Below are positions 34,639-42,099 of a DNA stretch of 64,000 bases, piece after piece. The stretch is from Methylomarinovum caldicuralii (GTDB taxonomy: Bacteria > Pseudomonadota > Gammaproteobacteria > Methylococcales > Methylothermaceae), in contig NZ_AP024714.1 in NCBI RefSeq assembly GCF_033126985.1, forward strand, positions 930,001 to 994,000, in the 5' to 3' direction. Positions within the stretch are counted from its first letter, which is position 1, and every line of letters starts with the position of its first letter. Below the pieces are notes generated by a model. It searched no databases. It worked only from the letters and a program-made list of their open reading frames with translations, and had not been told where the DNA came from. Made by a program: the position numbers and the translations under genes.

Positions 34639-36687
34639 ATGGCGACCATCACATCCACCGGACTCGGCTCCGGTCTCGACATCCAGAACATCGTCACCAG
34701 CCTGGTGGACGCCGAGCGCAAGCCGACCGAGGCCCGCATCCAGCGCCAGCAGGATCAGATCCAGGCCCAGCTGTCGGCCCTCGGCCAGCTCAAGAGCGAC
34801 CTGGGGGAGATGGACGCGGCCCTTGGCAAGCTCAAGTCGCCGATCTTCTGGCAGCGGCACCAGACCAGTTCCAGCAACGAAGCGGTGGTGACCGCCACCG
34901 CCGGCGCCGTGGCCCGTGAAGGGCAGTACCAGGTGACGGTGAACCAGACCGCCCAGGCCCACGCAGTGGCCTCCGGAACCTTCTCCTCGGTGGACGAGGT
35001 GGTGGGGGGCGGAACGCTCACCATCCGCTTCGGCACCTGGAGTTACGACGCCGACGGCAATCCCACCACGTTTGCCGCCGCTGCGGGCGGCGCCGCCCAG
35101 TCCCTCACCATCGACACCAGCAACAACACCCTGTCCGGCATCCGGGAGGCCATCAACGACGCCGGCGTCGGGGTGCGGGCCTCCATCGTCAACGACGGCA
35201 GCGGCTTCCGGCTGGTGCTGACTTCGGAACGGACCGGCGCCGGCAACGCCCTGGAGGTCAGCGTCAGCGACAGCGACGGCAACGACACCGACGCCGCCGG
35301 CCTGTCGCGGCTGGCGTTCAACGCCTCGGCCCACAATATGACCCAGACCCTGGCCGGGCGCGACGCCGAGCTGGAGGTGGACGGCATCGCCGTCACCTCG
35401 CCCACCAACCTGGTCACCGGCGTCATCGACGGGGTGACCCTCAATCTCAAGAGCGCCGCCCCCGGTTCCACCGTGACCGTGGGCGTTTCTCTCGACGACG
35501 AGGCGATCACCGAAGCGATGCAGGGCTTCGTGGACGCCTACAACCAGTTCCGCGCCCACGCGACCGAGGCCACCGCCTTCGACAAGGAGCAGAACGTGGC
35601 CGCCCCGCTGCTGGGCGACAGCACCGTCCGCTCGGTGAACACCCAGCTGCGGCGCCTGATCGGCCAGGTGGTGCCGGGGCTGGAGGACGCCGGCATCCGC
35701 TCCCTGGCGGACGTGGGACTGAGCACCAACAAGGACACCGGGCAATTGTCCCTGGACACGGCCAAGTTCAAGGCCATGCTCCACGACCATCCCCGGGAGA
35801 TGCAGGCCCTGTTCGCCACCCGCGGCGACACCAGCGACGCCCAGATCCGCTATTTCGGCGCCACTCCCAAGACCCGGGCCGGCACCTATGCGGTCGAGGT
35901 GACCGCCCTGGCGACCCAGGGGCATTTCGACGGCGCATCGGTGCTGCCGGCGGATTTCGCCGCGACCCCACTGGTGATCGACGCCGACAACGACGAGTTC
36001 ACCGTCGAGGTGGACGGCGTCCGCTCCGGCCCCATCCAGCTGACCCAGGGCAGCTACGCCTCCGGCGACGACCTGGCGCGCGAGATCCAGAACCGCATCA
36101 ACGACGATGCCGCCCTCAAGGCCGCCGCCCGCCACGTGGAGGTCAGCTACGACAGCGCCAACGCCCGTTTCGTGCTCACTTCCTCGACCTACGGCAGCAG
36201 CTCTCAGGTTTCCTTCGCCGCGGTCGATAACAACACTGCCGGCACCCTGGGCTTCTCGGTGGCCGCCGGCACCGCCGGCACCGATGCGGCGGGAAAGATC
36301 AACGGGGTGGCGGCCGAGGGCAAGGGGCAGTTCCTCATCGGCGCCGAGGGCGACGCCAGCGAGGGGCTGCAGGTCAAGGTGCTGGGCGGGGCCCTGGGGG
36401 AGCGCGGCAGTGTGACCCTGATCCGCGGGGTGGCCGATCGCCTCGACGACCTGCTCAAGCGGTTGACCGGCAGCGGCGGCTCCCTGGCCGACAAGATGGA
36501 CGGGCTCAACAGCCGCCTCGACAAGCTCAATCAGGAAAAGCACAAGCTCGACGACCGCATGCAGCGGCTGGAGGCAATGTACCTGAAGAAATTCAACGCG
36601 ATGGACGCCCTGGTGGCCCAGTTCAAGAGCACCGGGGACTTTCTCACCCAGCAGCTCAAGGCGCTGGAACCGAAGAGTGACAATTGA
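34639..36687 (+). CDS. fliD: Flagellar filament cap protein FliD
   Basis: 682 residues. The N-terminal FliD domain (STGLGSGLDIQNIVTSLVDAERKP) and C-terminal coiled region (LDDLLKRLTGSGGSLADKMDGLNSRLDKLNQE, YLKKFNAMDALVAQFKST) are typical; the middle carries flagellin-hook-IN-like repeats and is longer than in E. coli FliD (about 470 residues), which parallels the enlarged flagellin. FliD sits at the filament tip and folds incoming flagellin. A GAGGAGG ribosome-binding site precedes the ATG. Confidence 0.95.
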   Translation: MATITSTGLGSGLDIQNIVTSLVDAERKPTEARIQRQQDQIQAQLSALGQLKSDLGEMDAALGKLKSPIFWQRHQTSSSNEAVVTATAGAVAREGQYQVTVNQTAQAHAVASGTFSSVDEVVGGGTLTIRFGTWSYDADGNPTTFAAAAGGAAQSLTIDTSNNTLSGIREAINDAGVGVRASIVNDGSGFRLVLTSERTGAGNALEVSVSDSDGNDTDAAGLSRLAFNASAHNMTQTLAGRDAELEVDGIAVTSPTNLVTGVIDGVTLNLKSAAPGSTVTVGVSLDDEAITEAMQGFVDAYNQFRAHATEATAFDKEQNVAAPLLGDSTVRSVNTQLRRLIGQVVPGLEDAGIRSLADVGLSTNKDTGQLSLDTAKFKAMLHDHPREMQALFATRGDTSDAQIRYFGATPKTRAGTYAVEVTALATQGHFDGASVLPADFAATPLVIDADNDEFTVEVDGVRSGPIQLTQGSYASGDDLAREIQNRINDDAALKAAARHVEVSYDSANARFVLTSSTYGSSSQVSFAAVDNNTAGTLGFSVAAGTAGTDAAGKINGVAAEGKGQFLIGAEGDASEGLQVKVLGGALGERGSVTLIRGVADRLDDLLKRLTGSGGSLADKMDGLNSRLDKLNQEKHKLDDRMQRLEAMYLKKFNAMDALVAQFKSTGDFLTQQLKALEPKSDN

Positions 36688-36707
36688 CGAAATCGAGGAG
36701 AGACGAC

Positions 36708-37133
36708 ATGTACGCAACGGCAGGCAACGCAGCGCTGAAACAGTATCAGCAGGTGGGCGCCGAAGGCCAAGTGGCCGACGCCGACGGCCACCGGCTGGTG
36801 ATGCTGCTGTTCGAAGGCGCCCTGGAACGCATCAACGCCGCCCGCGCCGCCCTGGAGGCCGGCAATCTGGCGCGCAAGGGCGAGCTGATCGGCAAGGCGG
36901 TGACCATTCTCGGCGGTCTGCGGGAAACCCTGGACTTCGAAGCTGGCGGCGAAGTGGCGGAAAATCTCGACCGGCTTTATGACTACATGCAGCGCCGGCT
37001 GCTCGAGGCCCACGTCAAGAACCGGCCCGAACTGATGCAGGAGGTGGCCGGGCTGCTGCGTCCGCTGGCCGAAGCCTGGGCGGCAATGCCCGAGGAGGCC
37101 CGCCGGATGCCGCTGCCGAACGACCGGATTTGA
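36708..37133 (+). CDS. fliS: Flagellin export chaperone FliS
   Basis: 141 residues: YATAGNAALKQYQQVG, DGHRLVMLLFEGALERINAARAAL, GGEVAENLDRLYDYMQRRLLEAHVKN, the four-helix FliS pattern. It keeps flagellin monomers unpolymerised in the cytoplasm until secretion. Start at the ATG at 36708 with GAGGAG upstream. Order fliC-fliD-fliS-flaG is that of polar flagellates such as Pseudomonas, except that flaG follows rather than precedes fliD. Confidence 0.93.
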   Translation: MYATAGNAALKQYQQVGAEGQVADADGHRLVMLLFEGALERINAARAALEAGNLARKGELIGKAVTILGGLRETLDFEAGGEVAENLDRLYDYMQRRLLEAHVKNRPELMQEVAGLLRPLAEAWAAMPEEARRMPLPNDRI

Positions 37134-37161
37134 GAGACGGCCCTACACGGAGGACAGAACC

Positions 37162-37521
37162 ATGAACGTCGAAACGCTGATGAACCCCTATCCACCCACA
37201 TCACCCGCCGCCAAGCCGGCCACCGGGCATACGGGGACAAATCCGGCGACTTCCAAGCCCGCAGGGGAGCGGCAGGCCGAGGCCGCCCCGGAGCCGGAAC
37301 AACTGGAAGAGGCGGTCAAGCAGATCAACGACTATCTGCAGACGGTGCAGCGCAATCTGGAGTTTTCCATCGACCGGGACACCCACAAGGTGGTGGTCAA
37401 GGTGCTGGATGCCGAAAGCGGGGAGGTGGTGCGGCAGATTCCCCCCAAATCGGCCCTGGAGTTGGCCAAGGCCATGAAGGAAAGCAAGGAGGAAGGTCTG
37501 CTGTTCGCACAGCGGGTCTGA
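37162..37521 (+). CDS. flaG: FlaG family protein
   Basis: 119 residues: a variable Pro/Ala-rich N-terminal half, then AVKQINDYLQTVQRNLEFSIDRDTHKVVVKVLDAESGEVVRQIPP, the FlaG domain. FlaG affects filament length in Pseudomonas and Campylobacter; the mechanism is not fully known. Preceded by GGAGGAC. Confidence 0.93.
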   Translation: MNVETLMNPYPPTSPAAKPATGHTGTNPATSKPAGERQAEAAPEPEQLEEAVKQINDYLQTVQRNLEFSIDRDTHKVVVKVLDAESGEVVRQIPPKSALELAKAMKESKEEGLLFAQRV

Positions 37522-37531
37522 GGGCGTTTGC

Positions 37532-37828
37532 ATGACGGACTTGGATGAAGCGCTGCGGCTGACGGCCGCGATGGCGGAAAAGGCGGAAGCGGCGGACTTC
37601 GAGCCCCTGGAGGCGCTCAAATCCCGCCGGGACGCTATGCTGCGCCGGGCGCTGGCGGGGGAGGAGGGGTCCCGCCGGGAGCGGTATGCGGCACTGTGCC
37701 GGATCCGGGAACTGGACGCAAGGATCGTCGCCGTCCTGGAACAGGAGCGGGATCAGGCCGCCGCTGCCCTGCGCCGGCTGCGCAGCCGGCATCAGGCGGT
37801 TTCCCGGTATCTTGCCAGCGGAGCGTGA
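37532..37828 (+). CDS. Small helical flagellar protein, FliT-like
   Basis: 98 residues, highly charged and almost wholly alpha-helical (Ala/Arg/Glu-rich heptads), beginning MTDLDEALRLTAAMAEKAEA. Position behind flaG and size suit a FliT-type export chaperone (for FliD) or a flagellar protein of unknown function. Sequence identity to FliT cannot be judged by eye, so the call is by context. Confidence 0.6.
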   Translation: MTDLDEALRLTAAMAEKAEAADFEPLEALKSRRDAMLRRALAGEEGSRRERYAALCRIRELDARIVAVLEQERDQAAAALRRLRSRHQAVSRYLASGA

Positions 37829-37833
37829 ACCCG

Positions 37834-38091
37834 ATGCCGGAAGCCGATCTGTCCCACCTGGAACGTCTCAACCGCCAGTTGCTCGACTGCGCCGCCGCCG
37901 GCCGCTGGGACGAGCTGCGACAACTGGCGCGCGAACGGCAGGCGTTGCTGCAGGCCCTGCTGCGCCGCACCGAAGGACAGGAAGCCGCCGCCTGGATCCA
38001 GCGGGCCGTGGCGGTGGACCGGACGATCATCCGCCTGAGACTTCGCCGTCGTCATCGGATGCCGGTCGAGTTCAGGCACGCCGCAAGATGA
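37834..38091 (+). CDS. Second small helical protein of the flagellar operon
   Basis: 85 residues, MPEADLSHLERLNRQLLDCAAAGRWDELRQLARERQALLQALL, a two- to three-helix, Arg/Leu-rich protein like FliT in pattern (the W-D-E-L-x-x-L-x-x-x-R motif is common in FliT-type chaperones). It follows the previous gene within a few bases and ends the operon, overlapping the convergent CcsA-like gene by 20 bases. Context-based. Confidence 0.6.
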   Translation: MPEADLSHLERLNRQLLDCAAAGRWDELRQLARERQALLQALLRRTEGQEAAAWIQRAVAVDRTIIRLRLRRRHRMPVEFRHAAR

Positions 38092-38866
38092 GCTCCAGCA
38101 CCAGCTTGCTGCCGAAGTAAGCCAGCAGCAGCGCCGCGAACCCCCCCAGCGTCCAGCGGATCGCCGTCTTGCCGCGCCAGCCGTGGCGCCAGCGTCCCCA
38201 CAGCAACAGCCCGAACACCCCCCACGACAGGATCGACAGCACCGTCTTGTGCACCAGGTGCTGGGCGAACAGATCCTCCACGAACATCAGCCCCGTCAGC
38301 AGCGAGGCGCTGAGCAACACGAACCCCACCCCGATCAGCTGAAACAGAAACGTTTCCATCGCCTGCAGCGGCGGCAGCGAACGCACGAAACGCCCCGGAT
38401 GCTTGTGGCGCAGCTGCCAGTCCTGCCAGGCCAGCAGGACGGCCTGGAAGGCGGCGACGTTGAGCAGGCTGAAGGCCAGAATCGACACCAGGATGTGCAG
38501 CTGCATCCCCGGCGACAGCGTGGCGAGGGGATGCACTTCGGCGGGAAACGCCAGTCTAAGCAGCAGTGTAAGCGCCGCCAGCGGCAGGACCGCCAGCCCC
38601 AGCTTGTCAAGAGGTTTGCCCAGAGCGGCGGTGAGGAATAGCAGCACGATCATCCAGCTGATCAGGGCGGCGGTATTGAAGAAGCTGAGATCGAGCCCCG
38701 CGGGCGTCAGCAGGATGTTCCCCAGGGCGATGCCGTGCAGCACCGCGCCGATGGCGGTGGCCGCCAGCACCGTCCAGCGGCTGGCGGCCGGATGCAGCAG
38801 CCGCCAGAATCCGACGAGATAAGCGGCGATTGCGCCGCCGGCAACGATCATGGTCCAATTCGCCAA
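38072..38866 (-). CDS. CcsA/YpjD-like cytochrome c assembly membrane protein
   Basis: 264 residues with about eight hydrophobic segments and the haem-handling-type features of the CcsA/CcmC family in its middle: LHILVSILAFSLLNVAAFQAVLLAWQ and HLVHKTVLSILSWGVFGLLLWGR with conserved His. The E. coli homologue YpjD also sits beside ffh, exactly as here. Its role is undefined; a link to cytochrome c or haem export is presumed from the family. Preceded by AGGAGG. Confidence 0.88.
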   Translation of the reverse strand: MANWTMIVAGGAIAAYLVGFWRLLHPAASRWTVLAATAIGAVLHGIALGNILLTPAGLDLSFFNTAALISWMIVLLFLTAALGKPLDKLGLAVLPLAALTLLLRLAFPAEVHPLATLSPGMQLHILVSILAFSLLNVAAFQAVLLAWQDWQLRHKHPGRFVRSLPPLQAMETFLFQLIGVGFVLLSASLLTGLMFVEDLFAQHLVHKTVLSILSWGVFGLLLWGRWRHGWRGKTAIRWTLGGFAALLLAYFGSKLVLELILRRA

Positions 38867-38928
38867 TGGTTTCCTCCTTACTCACTCTGGCATAATACCC
38901 GACATTCTATTGCAGGTGACAGTACGCC

Positions 38929-40293
38929 ATGTTTGACAATCTGACCGAACGCCTTACCAAGACCCTCAAGACCATCCGCGGCCAGGGCCGCCTGACCGAG
39001 GACAACATCAAGGACACCCTGCGCGAGGTGCGCATGGCCCTGCTGGAGGCCGATGTCGCCCTGCCGGTGGTCAAGGCCTTCATCGACCGGGTGCGCGAGC
39101 GCGCCTTGGGACAGGAGGTCCAGGCCAGCCTGACGCCGGGGCAGGCATTCGTCAAGATCGTCAACCAGGAACTGGTGGATGTCATGGGCGGGGCCAGCGA
39201 AGGCCTCGACCTGGCCACCCAGCCGCCGGCGGTGATCCTGATGGCCGGCCTGCAGGGGGCGGGCAAGACCACCACCGTGGCCAAGCTGGCGCGCTGGCTC
39301 AAGGACAATCAGAAGAAGAAGGTCGCGGTGGTCAGTGCCGACGTTTACCGCCCGGCCGCCATCGAGCAGCTGAAAACCCTGGCCGAAGATGTCGGCGTCG
39401 AGTTCATTCCCTCGTCGCCGGAGGAGCAGCCGGTGGAGATCGCCAAAAAGGCCGTCGAACACGCCCGCAGGAAACTGCTGGATGCGGTCATCATCGACAC
39501 CGCCGGCCGTCTCCACATCGACGAGGACATGATGCGGGAGATCCAGGCCATCCACGCGGCGGTCAATCCGGTCGAGACCCTGTTCGTGGTGGACAGCATG
39601 ACCGGCCAGGACGCCGCCAACACCGCCAAGGCCTTCCACGACGCCCTGCCGCTCACCGGCGTGGTGCTGACCAAGGCCGACGGCGACGCCCGGGGCGGGG
39701 CAGCGCTGTCGATCCGCCACATCACCGGCAAGCCGATCAAGTTCATCGGCACCGGCGAGAAGACCGACGCCCTCGAGCTGTTCCACCCGGACCGCATCGC
39801 CTCGCGCATCCTCGGCATGGGCGACGTCCTCAGCCTGATCGAGGAGGTCGAGCGCAAGATCGACAAGGGCAAGGCGGAGAAATTCGTCAACAAGCTCCAG
39901 AAGGGCAAGGGCTTCGATCTGGAGGACATGCGCGAGCAGCTTATGCAGCTCAACAAGATGGGCGGCGTCTCCAAGCTCCTCGACAAACTGCCGGGCATGG
40001 GCGAGCTGCCCAAGAACGTCAAACAGAACATCGACGACCGCGACATCGACCGCCAGATCGCCATCATCAATTCCATGACCCCCCATGAGCGCCGCTTCCC
40101 GGCGGTCATCAACACCTCACGCAAGCGCCGCATCGCCAGGGGGGCGGGGATGCAGGTGCAGGACGTCAACCGCCTGCTGAAGCAGTACAACCAGATGCAG
40201 AAGATGATGAAGAAGATGAAAAAGATGAAGGGCTTCGGCAAAGGCGGCTTCCCAGGCATGCCCGGCGGCGGGATGCCGAAGCTGCCGTTCTGA
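38929..40293 (+). CDS. ffh: Signal recognition particle protein Ffh
   Basis: 454 residues. N domain, G domain with GLQGAGKTTTVAKLA, DVYRPAAIEQL, DTAGRLHIDEDMM and TKADGDARGGAALS, then a Met-rich M domain ending MPGGGMPKLPF that binds 4.5S RNA and signal sequences. It targets nascent membrane proteins to FtsY and SecYEG. No 4.5S RNA gene was noticed in the window. Confidence 0.97.
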   Translation: MFDNLTERLTKTLKTIRGQGRLTEDNIKDTLREVRMALLEADVALPVVKAFIDRVRERALGQEVQASLTPGQAFVKIVNQELVDVMGGASEGLDLATQPPAVILMAGLQGAGKTTTVAKLARWLKDNQKKKVAVVSADVYRPAAIEQLKTLAEDVGVEFIPSSPEEQPVEIAKKAVEHARRKLLDAVIIDTAGRLHIDEDMMREIQAIHAAVNPVETLFVVDSMTGQDAANTAKAFHDALPLTGVVLTKADGDARGGAALSIRHITGKPIKFIGTGEKTDALELFHPDRIASRILGMGDVLSLIEEVERKIDKGKAEKFVNKLQKGKGFDLEDMREQLMQLNKMGGVSKLLDKLPGMGELPKNVKQNIDDRDIDRQIAIINSMTPHERRFPAVINTSRKRRIARGAGMQVQDVNRLLKQYNQMQKMMKKMKKMKGFGKGGFPGMPGGGMPKLPF

Positions 40294-40303
40294 GGGGATG
40301 GGC

Positions 40304-40525
40304 ATGGCTGAAGCGAATCTTGAGCTGCTGATGCAGATGGTGCAGAAAGTCCTCGACAATCAGCGCGAGATGCGCGAGGACATCCGCGAAATCAAAAGCC
40401 GGTTGGGGCGGCTGGAGAGCGATGTGGCCAGCCTGCACGGTTTTCTGGCGGAGCAGTCCATCCGCATGGACCGTTTCGGCGACCGGCTGGAACGGGTCGA
40501 GCGGCGTCTGGAACTGCGGGACTGA
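40304..40525 (+). CDS. Small coiled-coil protein between ffh and moaA
   Basis: 73 residues from the ATG at 40304 (GAGGGG six bases upstream): AEANLELLMQMVQKVLDNQREMREDIREIKSRLGRLESDVASL, continuous heptads with no other domain. It resembles short coiled-coil proteins annotated as hypothetical in many proteobacteria. Codon use and a good ribosome-binding site support it as real. Function unknown. Confidence 0.7.
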   Translation: MAEANLELLMQMVQKVLDNQREMREDIREIKSRLGRLESDVASLHGFLAEQSIRMDRFGDRLERVERRLELRD

Positions 40526-40535
40526 AGGCTGACCC

Positions 40536-41516
40536 ATGCTCATCGACTGTTTCGGCCGCCGCATCACCTATCTGCGCCTGTCGGTCACCGACCGCTGCGA
40601 TCTGCGCTGCCGCTACTGCATGGCCGAGGACATGACTTTTCTGCCCCGGGCCCAGATCCTCACCCTGGAGGAGCTTTACACCCTGGCCCGGGTGTTCGTG
40701 GGACTGGGGGTGGAGAAGATCCGCGTCACCGGTGGCGAGCCGCTGGTGCGGCGGGGGGGGCTGAATCTGATCGAGGATCTGGGCAGGCTGCCGCTGCGGG
40801 AGCTGACCCTGACCACCAACGGCATGCGTCTGGCCGAGTGCGCCAGGCGGCTGGCGGCGGCTGGCGTCCGGCGCCTCAACGTCAGCCTCGACAGCCTCGA
40901 TCCTAAGCGCTTCCGCCGTATCACCCGGGTCGGCGACCTGGAGCAGGTGCTACAAGGTATCGAGGCGGCGCGCCGGGCCGGTTTCCAGCGCATCAAGCTC
41001 AACACCGTGGTGCTCAAGGGCGTCAACCACGACGAGACCACCGCTCTGGTGCGCTTCGCCGTCGACCGCGGCCTAGACATCAGCTTCATCGAGGAAATGC
41101 CCCTGGGGGTGATCGGCGACCACGACCGCGCCGCGGCCTTCTACGCTTCCGATCAGGTGCGGGCCGATCTGGAAAGGCATTTCGAGCTGCTTCCCACCAC
41201 CGAGCGCACCGGCGGGCCGTCGCGCTACTGGCGGGTGGCCGGCAGCGACACCCGGGTCGGCTTCATCTCCCCCCACAGCCACAATTTCTGCGGCGACTGC
41301 AACCGGGTGCGCCTGACCGTGGAAGGGCGTCTGCTGCTGTGCCTGGGCAACGAGCATTCCCTGGACCTGCGCCGGATCCTGCGGCGCTGGCCCGGCGACG
41401 AGGACCGGCTGCGCCGGGCCATCCGCGAGGCCATCGGGCGCAAGCCGGAGCGTCATCATTTCGATCTGCGCGAGCAGCCGGTGATCCTGCGGCATATGAA
41501 TCACACCGGAGGCTGA
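40536..41516 (+). CDS. moaA: GTP 3',8-cyclase MoaA
   Basis: 326 residues. Radical SAM cluster Cys21-x3-Cys25-x2-Cys28 (CDLRCRYC), VTGGEPLVRRG, the second cluster NFCGDCNRVRLT...LCLG and a C-terminal Gly-Gly. It makes the first intermediate of molybdenum cofactor synthesis from GTP, a cofactor needed by the formate dehydrogenase in this window. No other moa/moe genes adjoin it; the GG tail is needed for activity in characterised MoaA. Confidence 0.96.
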   Translation: MLIDCFGRRITYLRLSVTDRCDLRCRYCMAEDMTFLPRAQILTLEELYTLARVFVGLGVEKIRVTGGEPLVRRGGLNLIEDLGRLPLRELTLTTNGMRLAECARRLAAAGVRRLNVSLDSLDPKRFRRITRVGDLEQVLQGIEAARRAGFQRIKLNTVVLKGVNHDETTALVRFAVDRGLDISFIEEMPLGVIGDHDRAAAFYASDQVRADLERHFELLPTTERTGGPSRYWRVAGSDTRVGFISPHSHNFCGDCNRVRLTVEGRLLLCLGNEHSLDLRRILRRWPGDEDRLRRAIREAIGRKPERHHFDLREQPVILRHMNHTGG

Positions 41517-41517
41517 A

Positions 41518-42099
41518 ATGGGCGTGCCGGAAGTACAGCGACGTTACACCTATGCCGATTATCTCACCTGGCCCGAGAACGAGCGTTGGGAGCTGATCGA
41601 CGGCGTTGCCTACGACATGTCGCCGGCCCCGACGCGCCGCCATCAGGAAATCGTGGTGGAAATCTGCCGTCAATTCGCCAATCAGCTGGCGGACCGGCGA
41701 TGTCGGGTTTATGTCGCCCCTTTCGACGTGCGCCTGGGGGCGCCGGGATTGGCCGATGACGAGATCGATACCGTAGTGCAGCCGGACGTGAGCGTCTGGT
41801 GCGATCCGTCCAAGTTGGACGAGCGGGGGGCCAGGGGCGCGCCGGATTTGGCGGTGGAAGTGCTCTCGCCCCATACTGCGGCCAAGGATCTCACCGTCAA
41901 GCGCGAACTCTATGCCCGGGTTGGGGTGGTGGAATACTGGACCATCGAACCGCTGGACCGGGTGCTGATGATCTGGCGTCTGGAAGGGAATGGTTACGGT
42001 GCCCCGCACATCACGGGGCTAAAAGGCGTGATGGCGAGCCGGATTGCCGGGTTGCAATTGGATTTGGATTTGTTGGCAAGCGTATTGGAGGACCTGTGA
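41518..42099 (+). CDS. Uma2 family putative endonuclease (DUF820), second copy
   Basis: 193 residues, TYADYLTWPENERWELIDGVAYDM, VVQPDVSVWCDPSKLD, DLAVEVLSPHTAAKDLTVKRELYARVGVVEYWTIEP, closer to the family consensus than the copy at 28.2 kb and not a recent duplicate of it. Active-site-like D...E-x-L/V-S...K pattern is complete. It lies between moaA and aceE; its stop overlaps the aceE GTG. Family function unproven. Confidence 0.9.
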   Translation: MGVPEVQRRYTYADYLTWPENERWELIDGVAYDMSPAPTRRHQEIVVEICRQFANQLADRRCRVYVAPFDVRLGAPGLADDEIDTVVQPDVSVWCDPSKLDERGARGAPDLAVEVLSPHTAAKDLTVKRELYARVGVVEYWTIEPLDRVLMIWRLEGNGYGAPHITGLKGVMASRIAGLQLDLDLLASVLEDL

